In this document: in pieces, positions 40,974 through 50,300 of the stretch
How positions within the stretch are numbered: the stretch's first letter is position 1
Layout of the letters: each line of letters begins with the position of its first letter
Source of the DNA: Mariprofundaceae bacterium
Lineage (GTDB): Bacteria > Pseudomonadota > Zetaproteobacteria > Mariprofundales > Mariprofundaceae
Assembly (NCBI GenBank): GCA_021772895.1
Contig: JAJFLC010000015.1
Coordinates: 186,001 to 250,000, forward strand
Direction of reading: 5' to 3'
DNA length: 64,000 bases
The notes under the pieces: generated by a model
What the model saw: the letters and a program-made list of their open reading frames with translations, nothing else
Databases searched by the model: none
Told to the model about the DNA's origin: nothing
Made by a program: the position numbers and the translations under genes

Positions 40974-41312
40974 ATGCTCATGGCTAAAATCTATTTCGAA
41001 AAATTATCTGGCCTCATTCATCAATTAAAGATTGAAGATGAAGTAACGCTGCCAATGGAAACCAGACACTTTTTTAGTGGTGCGGCATTTTATGTGAATA
41101 ACAATATTTGTGTTTCATGGTCCCCTGTCGGTCTCGCATTCAAATTACCAGAACAGGATGTGAACAAACTCATCAACACTGGTGAGGCAAAAGTATTAAA
41201 ATATTTCCCAAAAGGTCATGTGAAAAAAGGCTATGCCCTTTTTGAAAATCCGGATGAGAAAAAACCGGACCATTGGAAAAAACACCTTATAACCGCAGCC
41301 AAACAGGTGTAA
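40974..41312 (+). CDS. TfoX N-terminal-domain-like protein
   Basis: HFFSGAAFYVNNNICVSWSPVGLAFKLPEQD...YFPKGHVKKGYALF. Confidence 0.7.
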   Translation: MLMAKIYFEKLSGLIHQLKIEDEVTLPMETRHFFSGAAFYVNNNICVSWSPVGLAFKLPEQDVNKLINTGEAKVLKYFPKGHVKKGYALFENPDEKKPDHWKKHLITAAKQV

Positions 41313-41377
41313 TCTATTTCAAGGTATCATAAACCCCATAAGCCCAAACATTTGCTCCTTCAAAGAGAGGTTCCCCA

Positions 41378-41866
41378 TTGACTGAAAACCTGAAACCCGT
41401 TGCGATCATCGCTGAAGAAGCCCCTTCGCGCAGCAAACGTTCTGTTTATCCGGAGCCGTTTGCATCACGCATCATCGGCAGAGAGAAAAAACGCCTCGGA
41501 GATCTCTTTTCTCTTTCAAATTTTGGTGTAAATCTCACACGCCTTGTGCCGGGAGCACTCTCCGCCTTGCGACATACCCATTCATTACAGGATGAGTTCA
41601 TTTATATTCTCGAAGGCACGCCTATATTGATTACGGACGATGGCGAAACACAGCTGCATTCAGGCATGTGTGCAGGTTTCAAGTCGGGTGCAGACAATGG
41701 GCATCAACTGATGAATCGCTCCAATGAAGATGTTGTCTATCTGGAAGTTGGCGATCGTACAGCCAGCGATGTCGTCACTTATCCTGATGATGATCTTCAG
41801 GCCACGCTGATCAACGGCAACTGGCAATTCAGCCACAAAGATGGGACACCCTATCCAAATACATAA
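41378..41866 (+). CDS. Cupin-domain protein
   Basis: LSALRHTHSLQDEFIYILEGTPILITDDGETQLHSGMCAGFKSG. Confidence 0.9.
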   Translation: MTENLKPVAIIAEEAPSRSKRSVYPEPFASRIIGREKKRLGDLFSLSNFGVNLTRLVPGALSALRHTHSLQDEFIYILEGTPILITDDGETQLHSGMCAGFKSGADNGHQLMNRSNEDVVYLEVGDRTASDVVTYPDDDLQATLINGNWQFSHKDGTPYPNT

Positions 41867-41889
41867 CGGTTTCGGGGGTAGATAGATTT

Positions 41890-41931
41890 AGCCCTATGGA
41901 ATCAGCCCTATAGAGTCAGCACTGTTGAATC
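41890..41931 (+). repeat. Three imperfect 14-bp tandem repeats
   Basis: AGCCCTATGGAATC / AGCCCTATAGAGTC / AGCACTGTTGAATC. Confidence 0.75.
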
Positions 41932-42015
41932 ACAATGGACGCGAATTTTGAAAACCCGGAGTCCTTTGTATCTTTCCTGTTTTGCTTAAATTTATGTCAA
42001 ACAAACAATCGCACC

Positions 42016-42070
42016 TTGACATGATACCAAATGGTACTACATTAACGAAATACCTAAGGGTATCATTTGG
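42016..42070 (+). promoter_or_regulatory. Putative promoter/operator upstream of ArsR-like gene
   Basis: TTGACA at 42016; near-palindrome GATACCAAATGGTAC and reverse-oriented copy GGTATCATTTGG (42059..42070). Confidence 0.45.
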
Positions 42071-42169
42071 AGGAAAATATGCGGATATACACTGATTTAA
42101 ATCATCTATTTACAAAACCAACATAACAATGATTCAATATTTAACTGACTTGCCTGCCCCGAATTTCAA

Positions 42170-42502
42170 ATGAAGCAGGATGTACAAAACTCATTCAGGG
42201 CCTTGGCTGACCCCACGCGTCGTATGATTTTGATGCATTTAAGCACCAAAGATATGACAATTGGAGAAGTCACAGATCATTTTGGCATGACCAGAGCAGC
42301 CGTGAAGAAACACTTAAATATCCTCGAAAGTGGTCAACTCATTTCGGTGCACAGAAACGGGCGTGAGCGAATCAATAGACTAGAGCCAATGGGTTTAAAA
42401 TCAGTAGCTGACTGGATGAGCTATTTTGATGGTTTTTGGAATGAGCGTCTAAACAATTTAAAAACTGCAATCGAAACTGAACAAGGAGATAAAAATGCCT
42501 AA
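42170..42502 (+). CDS. ArsR-family transcriptional regulator
   Basis: FRALADPTRRMILMHLSTKDMTIGEVTDHFGMTRAAVKKHLNILESGQLI. Confidence 0.93.
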   Translation: MKQDVQNSFRALADPTRRMILMHLSTKDMTIGEVTDHFGMTRAAVKKHLNILESGQLISVHRNGRERINRLEPMGLKSVADWMSYFDGFWNERLNNLKTAIETEQGDKNA

Positions 42503-42947
42503 TACAACACTTGTGAAAACATTTATCTTTGCCGCTTCGCGTGAAACGGTCTGGTCTTTCCTGACAGAGAAAGACAAACTCGCTTTATGGTTTCACCCAA
42601 CGACATCCGATCTTGTAGAAGGAGAGGATTATGCTCTGGTCAGAGAAAACGATCATGGTGAACTGATAAAGCAGTGTTGGGGCTCAGTGCTTAAGATGGA
42701 TAAACCTAATTTGTTAGTTTATTCATTCACTGTGGGCCCATTAAATGGTGCGTTAACAACCGTCACATGGACGCTTGAAGAAATACAGGATGGAACAAAG
42801 TTAACACTGCAACATGAGGGCATTGGAGAGGCCTCGGGTGAAGCTGCAATGGGAATGCTTTTAGCTTTGGATAAAGGCTGGGATAAACATCTGGATTCAT
42901 TGAGAGGTTCAATGAGATCGACTTTTAACAGCGAATGCAGTCAATAA
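42495..42947 (+). CDS. SRPBCC/AHSA1-domain protein
   Basis: FIFAASRETVWSFLTEKDKLALWFHPTTSD; overlaps ArsR gene. Confidence 0.9.
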   Translation: MPNTTLVKTFIFAASRETVWSFLTEKDKLALWFHPTTSDLVEGEDYALVRENDHGELIKQCWGSVLKMDKPNLLVYSFTVGPLNGALTTVTWTLEEIQDGTKLTLQHEGIGEASGEAAMGMLLALDKGWDKHLDSLRGSMRSTFNSECSQ

Positions 42948-42984
42948 CACTGATTTTCATAAGTTTATTTTAAAGAGGTTCATC

Positions 42985-43683
42985 ATGGCAACCCACACAG
43001 TGGTCTCACAAACAAAATGGATAAAAGCCAGAAAAGAATTATTAGTGAAAGAAAAAGAATTTACCCGTCTTCGTGATCAATTAAGCGCAGAACGACGTGC
43101 GCTACCTTGGGTAAAAATCGAAAAAGAATATGTTTTTGATGGGTTAGAAGGGCAGCAAAGTCTTTCAGATCTATTCGATAGCAAGAGCCAGCTCATGGTC
43201 TACCATTTTATGTTTGGTCCAGAGTGGGAAGAAGGTTGTCCGAGTTGTTCGTTTTGGGCCGATAACTTTAATGGTCTCGACATTCATCTGGCGCATCGGG
43301 ATATTGCTTTTCTTGCAATATCAAGAGCAGGTTATGAAAAAATTGAAACATATAAACAACGTATGGGCTGGAATTTCAAATGGATCTCATCGCTAAACAA
43401 TGATTTTAATTATGATTTAGGTGTTTCGTTTACACCAGAAGAAAAAGAAGCCAATGAAATAACGTACAATTACCTTAAACAACCATATTTTATCGATGAA
43501 CTTGCTGGTGTAAGTGTGTTTTTTAAAAATGAACAAGGCGATATATTTCATACGTACTCTACCTATTCACGTGGACTCGATATTTTAAATGGTGCTTATA
43601 ACTATATTGATTTGTCACCCAAAGGACGTGATGAAGAAGTCGGAATCATGAAATGGTTGCGTCGTCATGATCAATATGAATGA
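42985..43683 (+). CDS. DUF899 thioredoxin-like protein
   Basis: LVKEKEFTRLRDQLSAERRALPWVKIEKEYVFDG, YHFMFGPEWEEGCPSCSFWADNFNG. Confidence 0.93.
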   Translation: MATHTVVSQTKWIKARKELLVKEKEFTRLRDQLSAERRALPWVKIEKEYVFDGLEGQQSLSDLFDSKSQLMVYHFMFGPEWEEGCPSCSFWADNFNGLDIHLAHRDIAFLAISRAGYEKIETYKQRMGWNFKWISSLNNDFNYDLGVSFTPEEKEANEITYNYLKQPYFIDELAGVSVFFKNEQGDIFHTYSTYSRGLDILNGAYNYIDLSPKGRDEEVGIMKWLRRHDQYE

Positions 43684-43829
43684 CTTACTCAGAATATCAT
43701 TCTAAAAAACACCCACCAGCGCGCCTGTTCACCCACAAAGATGGAGAACCCAATCAAAAGAAATAGCAATTTTGGTCAGGATACATTGATTGTTCGTATG
43801 CAGAATTTGCGCCGTTGAGGTGTTGATAA

Positions 43830-44696
43830 ATGAATGAAACAGCGATAACGGTTTACACAGCCAAAATCAATAAGGTGATGGACTACATTAGTCTTCATTT
43901 GCAGGGTGATTTGTCTGTTGAAGAGCTGAGTCGCGTTGCGAATTTCTCAAAATATCATTTCCACCGGCAATTTTCTGACTTCGCAGGCATCAGTGTTTGG
44001 AAATATATCCAATTGTTGCGGTTAAAACGCGCTTCTTACCAGCTTGTTTTTAATCAACACAGTAAAATCATTGATATCGCAATGGATGCGGGCTTTGAAA
44101 ATCCAGAGTCTTTCTCTCGTGCATTCAAAAAAACGTTTGGGCAAACACCCTCGCAATTTAGAAAAAAGCCTACATGGAAACCTTGGCATGAAAAATATCA
44201 ATTTTCATCAAAAAAGGAGGAACACAACATGCAAGTACAAATCATTGGATTCCCGGAAGAAAAAATCGCAGTGCTGGAGCATCGTGGAGACGTTGAGCTG
44301 CTAAATCATTCAGTCAGCAAATTCATCGAATGGCGAAAAGAAAGCAAGCTTTCACCCGTAAAAAGCAGCAAATCCTATGGCCTCGCGTATGATGACCCTA
44401 AAACAACCAAAACAGAGGACTTCAGGTTTGATATTTGTGGCACAGTCAAAACAGATGTTCCGGCAAACACGCAAGGCATTATTACCAAAGTGATTCCCAG
44501 TGGAAAGTGTGCGTTGCTACGCCACTTCGGCTCTCATGAAAACATGGATAGCAAAGTACATTATCTATACGGCGAATGGCTGCCAGGCAGCGGTGAAACG
44601 TTGCGCGACTTTCCCTGCTTTTTCCATTATCTGAATTTTTTCCCTGAAGTTTCAGAGCATGAATTGATCACCGATATCTATCTGCCATTGAAATAA
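43830..44696 (+). CDS. AraC-family regulator with GyrI-like C-terminal domain
   Basis: LSVEELSRVANFSKYHFHRQFSDFAGISVWKYIQLLRL; C-term GyrI-like. Confidence 0.93.
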   Translation: MNETAITVYTAKINKVMDYISLHLQGDLSVEELSRVANFSKYHFHRQFSDFAGISVWKYIQLLRLKRASYQLVFNQHSKIIDIAMDAGFENPESFSRAFKKTFGQTPSQFRKKPTWKPWHEKYQFSSKKEEHNMQVQIIGFPEEKIAVLEHRGDVELLNHSVSKFIEWRKESKLSPVKSSKSYGLAYDDPKTTKTEDFRFDICGTVKTDVPANTQGIITKVIPSGKCALLRHFGSHENMDSKVHYLYGEWLPGSGETLRDFPCFFHYLNFFPEVSEHELITDIYLPLK

Positions 44697-44769
44697 ATCG
44701 AACACCTGTTAAAAAATGGACTGACCAGAAGCAATCATTAAAACAGCCCCATATTCGAGAGGTTAAACT

Positions 44770-45156
44770 ATGGAAGAAATGGAACTCGCCGTTCAAGCGG
44801 TCAGCACACCCATGGTTCAAATGTGGATAAACTGGATGCTATTCATTTTCATGGCATCAATCCTGTTTGTTTGGAAACATAAATCCGCACGCATTGTGCT
44901 TGCTTCATTTATTTTAACGCTCCCTGTTGCTCTGCTTATTTTCAATCTCACAAAGTCGGCGCATTTAATTGGAGTTGCCCATATCATGATATGGGGTCCC
45001 CTGGCTTATTTTCTCTTTAAGAGCGATTTAAAAGAGCCTTCTTTTCGGCCTAAAAGTACGTACGGCATCTGGGTTATTTTATTACTGATAACCATCGCAA
45101 TCTCACTTGTCTTCGATGTAAGAGATGCCGTATTAATCATGTTCGGCATGAAATAA
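44770..45156 (+). CDS. Small integral membrane protein
   Basis: Four hydrophobic segments; no family assigned. Confidence 0.6.
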   Translation: MEEMELAVQAVSTPMVQMWINWMLFIFMASILFVWKHKSARIVLASFILTLPVALLIFNLTKSAHLIGVAHIMIWGPLAYFLFKSDLKEPSFRPKSTYGIWVILLLITIAISLVFDVRDAVLIMFGMK

Positions 45157-45170
45157 CCTACAAAGAGACC

Positions 45171-46751
45171 CTATGCCAACTTATCATCAGCAATATGATA
45201 ATGAGGGTCTTCTTTAATATTCACTTCAACCAGATCGCCTGCTTTCTCAAGTAACTCTTTACACTCTGAGCTTAGATGACGCAGATGCAGGTTTTTTCCG
45301 GCCTTGGTGTATTTCTCCGCCAGATTATCAATCGCTTCAATGGCTGAATGATCAGCCACACGTGAATGGGCAAAATCGATAATCACTTCATCTGGGTCCT
45401 GCTGAGGATCAAACAATTCACCAAAACGATGTGCAGATGCAAAAAAGAGCGGACCGTGCATTTCATAAACACGTTCACCGCTTTCGAGATCCTTGGGTAC
45501 AACATAGATATGTTTGGCATTTTTCCAGGCAAAAACAAGCGCAGTTGCAATCACACCTACAACGACGGCAATCGCAAGATCAGTTAACACAGTCACTACC
45601 GTTACAAGCACCCCGACAAATGCATCTTCTCGGGGGATTTTGTTGAACAGATTAAAGCTCCCCCACTCAAATGTGCCAATGACCACCATGAACATGACAC
45701 CCACAAGTGCTGCCACCGGAATCATCTCAATGAGTGGTGACGCAAAAAGGATAAAACTAAGGAGAAAAAGCGCTGCTGAAATACCAGAGAGATTACGCAA
45801 ACCACCCGATGAGATATTGATCATGCTCTGCCCAATCATGGCACAACCACCCATGCCACCAAAAAAACCGGTGACAATGTTGGATGTCCCCTGCCCAATA
45901 CAGACCCGGTTACCTTGTCCACGTGTATCGGTCATTTCATCAATCACACTCATCGTCAGTAACGATTCAATCAAACCAATTGCAGCCAAAATGATGGCAT
46001 ACGGAAAGATGATATAGAGCGTTTCAAAAGTCATCGGTACATTCGCAATATGGAATGGCGGAAGTCCACCTCCAATACTGGCAATGTCACCGACTGTTTT
46101 TGTATCAAGACCACCCAAAATCACCACAGCAGCAATACCAACAATCGCCACTAAGCCTGCAGGCACAACACGTGTTAATTTAGGTAGAAAATGCATGATC
46201 AACATGGTGGCAATCACCAAAGATAACATCAGTAACATTTCAGTTGAAACCAACCAATCACCGGATAGCCAGCCCCATTTCCCTTCTGGTGTCGAAGTCT
46301 GAAACTGTGGAATCTGGGCAAGAAAAATCACAATAGCCAAACCATTTACAAAACCCAACATGACGGGAAAAGGTACCATGCGAATAAACTTACCCAGTTT
46401 GCAAAGGCCAAAGATAATTTGAAAAACACCCATCAATACGACGGTTGCAAAAAGATATTCAACACCATGATCAGCGACAAGCGCCACCATCACCACAGCC
46501 AACGCGCCCGTTGCACCGGAGATCATGCCAGGACGACCACCAATCAGTGCCGTAATCAAACCAACCATAAATGCCGCATACAGCCCCACCAGCGGATCGA
46601 CACCTGCTACAAATGCAAAAGCCACAGCTTCTGGCACCAGTGCCAGCGCCACTGTCAGACCCGACAGGACATCATCTTTCACGCCAGCGGCGTGTTTATA
46701 ATAGAGTGCAAACATCAAATAACTCCGGGGATGGTTAAAAAAGGAACGCAA
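45171..46751 (-). CDS. SulP-family anion transporter with C-terminal STAS domain
   Basis: [58 protein letters not shown]. Confidence 0.95.
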   Translation of the reverse strand: MRSFFNHPRSYLMFALYYKHAAGVKDDVLSGLTVALALVPEAVAFAFVAGVDPLVGLYAAFMVGLITALIGGRPGMISGATGALAVVMVALVADHGVEYLFATVVLMGVFQIIFGLCKLGKFIRMVPFPVMLGFVNGLAIVIFLAQIPQFQTSTPEGKWGWLSGDWLVSTEMLLMLSLVIATMLIMHFLPKLTRVVPAGLVAIVGIAAVVILGGLDTKTVGDIASIGGGLPPFHIANVPMTFETLYIIFPYAIILAAIGLIESLLTMSVIDEMTDTRGQGNRVCIGQGTSNIVTGFFGGMGGCAMIGQSMINISSGGLRNLSGISAALFLLSFILFASPLIEMIPVAALVGVMFMVVIGTFEWGSFNLFNKIPREDAFVGVLVTVVTVLTDLAIAVVVGVIATALVFAWKNAKHIYVVPKDLESGERVYEMHGPLFFASAHRFGELFDPQQDPDEVIIDFAHSRVADHSAIEAIDNLAEKYTKAGKNLHLRHLSSECKELLEKAGDLVEVNIKEDPHYHIADDKLA

Positions 46752-46787
46752 TCATGCCAAAAAACAGTGTAAATAACACCGAAAAGA

Positions 46788-47630
46788 TCAATGATGTGGC
46801 TGACACGCCTCGCATTTCACTGAAATAATTTCAGGCACTTCGCAATCCAAACGGGCCAGTGTCATCCTGCCACCCCAAACACAACCCGAATCCAAGCCCA
46901 ACACATGGGGCTGATCTGTGACAAGCCCTTTGGCAGCCCAATGACCATAAACCACCCGACATTGATCCCGCCATGCAAGATGTTGATGTGCAAACCATGG
47001 TTTTTCTCTGGATAATGGTGGCTGACCAGAACGAACGCCCCAATCAAACTCACCGTCCTGCGTACAGTAACGGGTTCGGGTCAATACAGCAGCATTAAAC
47101 AATGCCCGTTTTGGATCATCCTTTTCAGGCTCTACACTTGGGAAATTTTGATGGTGTAATTTCTGACAAAATTTCTTCCACCCATCACTTTGCAGCTTTT
47201 TCTCAACCTTTTTTGCCCGCCGTTTGATTTTTTTTAGTTTCCAGGCCGGATGCAAACCCGCATGTACCATACACCAGTTCAATGCTTCATCATGATGAAA
47301 TAGAGGTCTGTGCCTAAGCCACTCTACCAACTCATTTTTATCCGGTGCCTGTAGCAGCTCATCGAGTGTGTCACGTTCATAAGCGCGTTTACCACCTGCT
47401 GCATGCTCCAGCAGATGCAAGTCATGATTGCCCAGCACCGCCACACAGGCATCACCCAATGATTTTAGATAACGGAGAACCTTTAACGAATCCGGCCCCC
47501 GGTTCACCAAATCTCCGACACACCAAAGTTTGTCTTTTGCCGGATCAAATGCGACCTTCTTCAGCACCTTTTTTAAGGGTTTATAACAGCCTTGAATATC
47601 ACCGATCGCGTAGACAGCCATCAACGCCAA
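46788..47630 (-). CDS. apaH: Symmetrical bis(5'-nucleosyl)-tetraphosphatase
   Basis: YAIGDIQGCYKPLKKVLKKV, LWCVGDLVNRGPDSL, LGNHDLHLL; likely start at 47621. Confidence 0.95.
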   Translation of the reverse strand: MALMAVYAIGDIQGCYKPLKKVLKKVAFDPAKDKLWCVGDLVNRGPDSLKVLRYLKSLGDACVAVLGNHDLHLLEHAAGGKRAYERDTLDELLQAPDKNELVEWLRHRPLFHHDEALNWCMVHAGLHPAWKLKKIKRRAKKVEKKLQSDGWKKFCQKLHHQNFPSVEPEKDDPKRALFNAAVLTRTRYCTQDGEFDWGVRSGQPPLSREKPWFAHQHLAWRDQCRVVYGHWAAKGLVTDQPHVLGLDSGCVWGGRMTLARLDCEVPEIISVKCEACQPHH

Positions 47631-47756
47631 ACTTCATTCAAAAAATTCATTTCCATAGCGTATCAAGATGGAGCATGTAATAAAAGTTGAAAGCCTTTTC
47701 ACATCACTGACTTTCAATCCTCATACTTTCCAGTTAATCTATGTTGCTATGGGAAT

Positions 47757-50300
47757 TTGGGTATGCGCATAGAGGCGGAAAAAGAATTGATCCAATCCGG
47801 TATCATTTCTGCCGATGATATTCACACGGCCAAATTAAAAAGCCGTAGTAACCGTGTTTCGATTTTATTAAATTTGTTAGAAAACCGTTCAGCACAAAGC
47901 TGTGATGCCATCGCAGAAAGCTTGGCACAACACTATAAAATACCTCTGCTTTCAATGAAAAAAATCACCCCTCCCCAACACATGATGGAAAAATTCAACC
48001 CCAAACAAGCCAGGAAATTGCACTTTTTGCCTATCTCAGAACATGGCGGTCAGATTGTTATTGGCATGGTAGATCCACTCGACCTCAATTATAACGATGA
48101 AATTTGTGCAATTTTCCAAAAGACCATTCAGCCCGTGTTTATCAGCATGAGTGATTTTGAGCGCAACTATTATCGTTTTTTCAGAAAGGGTGTCTCTCTA
48201 CCCGCAGCAAATCCAACATTAATGGATACGGCCGCATTGAAAAAAGTATTTCTGAATAGTGATGAACCTGAGATCTCCAATGACGAAAAAGCCAGCATCG
48301 CAAAAAAGTTTGCAACCACGATCATTTCCAAGGCCTTGGCGAGCAAGGCATCGAGTTTCTGCATTGAACCACAACATGAGCTCTCGCTTGTAAACCTTTC
48401 ACTCGATGGCACCGATTACAATCTGTTTAAATTTTCTGCTTCGCATCATAAAGCCATGATTGATGCCATGATGCGCATGGCAAAAATTGATCCTCCTAAA
48501 CATGAAGGCATCGACTTGTTCAGTCGTTGCCAGATTAAATATCGGGAACAACAGTACATTCTTGCTTACAATTTTCGCCAAACACCCACAGGCGAACAGG
48601 TCATTGTTCACATCATTGATCCACTGCTAAATAACCTAACCATAGAAGATATGGATTTACCCACTCAAGCGCTCGAGCAACTCAAACAAACGTTGGAACA
48701 ACCCGGGGTTATTCTTGTCACCGGTCCCAGCGGCTCTGGAAAATCCACCAAACTTCAGGCGATAACACGCTACTTAGCCACGCAGGATAAAGATATATTT
48801 ACCATCGAGGATATCGTTGGCTTTAAAATTGAAGGTGTGAGGCAGTTTCAGGTAAAACCTCATGGCCCTTCCAAAACAAAAATTCTGAAAGCCCTACAGG
48901 CAAAAAAAGCCAATGTTATCGTGATTGATGAAGTTGATAGAGAATCACTTCCTGCGGTACTTGATGCGGCTGACGGCGGCGCTCTCGTCCTGCTTTCAAT
49001 CAGCGCGCCTGACATCAATGAAGCTATGTCCACGCTGCTGCGTGCAGGTAGTCCACGCTCAAGGATCGCTGCATCGCTTAAACTGGTCTCGACTTATAAA
49101 GTCATCCGAACACTTTGTCCCGGCTGTAAAACCACAGCCAACATTCACCCGACAACAAAAACGCAATGGCAGATTCCGGAACATTTGAAATTTCAGACAG
49201 GAAACGGCTGTAGTGCATGTGACAACAAAGGTTATCATGGAACACTCAACCTCAGCGAACAGCTTGCGATCAGTGAATCTATTGCGGCACTGATCGAACA
49301 TGGTGCCTCAGGCCCTGAAATATTTGAGGCCGCAAGATCCGAGGGCATGTTAACGCTGATCGAGCAGGGTTTTAACAAAGCCATTGATGGTACAACAGCT
49401 CTGGAGGAAGTGCTTGCCGCAGTGCCATGCCATGAAATGTTTTCACTTAAAGGGCGAATGCGAATGGGCCGTGTCATGCCATTAAATGAGCTTAGAGCCT
49501 CACCGGTTGTAACCCCAAGGCCTTTCAAGGAAAAGAATACACCACCAAAATCAACAGTAGAGAAAGCGCATCTCCCGGCTACCGAAGTGGATCGGCCTAT
49601 TACCTTAACAAACCTGCCTGCGTTTACTGAAAAGAAAGCTGAAATTATCAAAGAGGCAGAAAAACCAGCCCTCCAGCCAACAGAGCTTATAACACGAGCG
49701 CCTGAGCGTAATGACAAAGCCAACATTCTTCTCGTTGATGATTCACATGTCACACTTGAATTCACGCGTCACATTCTTGGAGTATCCGGGTATTTCAATG
49801 TAGATGTCGCCGATACAGCCAAAAAAGCATTGGAGATGTTACAGAACAAACAGTATCACCTTGTGATTACCGATCAGGAGATGCCAGAGCAAACCGGGCA
49901 GGAGTTTATTGATTTTATCCGCAAACACCCATCACTCAACAATGTTGGAACGATCCTGTTAACCGGGAATCTGAATGAAATGTCGGCACTGGAAAGTGGT
50001 GCAGATGGTTATATTGCCAAACCGACGGACCCGGAACTTCTGGTTGCACGTGCCAAATCGATTTCTGATATCTACAAACGTCTATCGAGTACCTCATCAA
50101 AACCTGAGCCTCCAACTTTCATGCAAACACCGGATGCTGCTTCCGGTGATGCTGGTAAAGTGAAATTCACAGAAAAAGACATGGCAAAAATTTCAGGTTT
50201 GGAGTTGGATATTCCTTCGAGTAGTAACCCTGCACCCGCCGTACAGGATGAAGTCGAAGAGGACGATGATTCATCCGAATTCGACAGCCTGTTTAAATAG
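47757..50300 (+). CDS. GspE/PilB-like secretion ATPase fused to a C-terminal receiver domain
   Basis: GspE N-domain; VTGPSGSGKSTKLQAITRYLATQDKDIFTIED; CPGC..CSACDNKGYHG; receiver ILLVDDSHVTLEFTRHIL...VITDQEMPEQTGQEF. Confidence 0.88.
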   Translation: MGMRIEAEKELIQSGIISADDIHTAKLKSRSNRVSILLNLLENRSAQSCDAIAESLAQHYKIPLLSMKKITPPQHMMEKFNPKQARKLHFLPISEHGGQIVIGMVDPLDLNYNDEICAIFQKTIQPVFISMSDFERNYYRFFRKGVSLPAANPTLMDTAALKKVFLNSDEPEISNDEKASIAKKFATTIISKALASKASSFCIEPQHELSLVNLSLDGTDYNLFKFSASHHKAMIDAMMRMAKIDPPKHEGIDLFSRCQIKYREQQYILAYNFRQTPTGEQVIVHIIDPLLNNLTIEDMDLPTQALEQLKQTLEQPGVILVTGPSGSGKSTKLQAITRYLATQDKDIFTIEDIVGFKIEGVRQFQVKPHGPSKTKILKALQAKKANVIVIDEVDRESLPAVLDAADGGALVLLSISAPDINEAMSTLLRAGSPRSRIAASLKLVSTYKVIRTLCPGCKTTANIHPTTKTQWQIPEHLKFQTGNGCSACDNKGYHGTLNLSEQLAISESIAALIEHGASGPEIFEAARSEGMLTLIEQGFNKAIDGTTALEEVLAAVPCHEMFSLKGRMRMGRVMPLNELRASPVVTPRPFKEKNTPPKSTVEKAHLPATEVDRPITLTNLPAFTEKKAEIIKEAEKPALQPTELITRAPERNDKANILLVDDSHVTLEFTRHILGVSGYFNVDVADTAKKALEMLQNKQYHLVITDQEMPEQTGQEFIDFIRKHPSLNNVGTILLTGNLNEMSALESGADGYIAKPTDPELLVARAKSISDIYKRLSSTSSKPEPPTFMQTPDAASGDAGKVKFTEKDMAKISGLELDIPSSSNPAPAVQDEVEEDDDSSEFDSLFK

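Noticed and set aside
41378-41866. Toxin-antitoxin or defence system around 41-45 kb
   Set aside because: Genes are cupin, ArsR, AHSA1, DUF899, AraC/GyrI and a small membrane protein; none is a recognised defence effector.
45514-46017. 167-aa plus-strand ORF opposite the SulP gene
   Set aside because: Low-complexity shadow of transmembrane coding sequence.
49235-49765. 176-aa minus-strand ORF inside the GspE-receiver gene
   Set aside because: Antisense to coding sequence with clear receiver/ATPase motifs.
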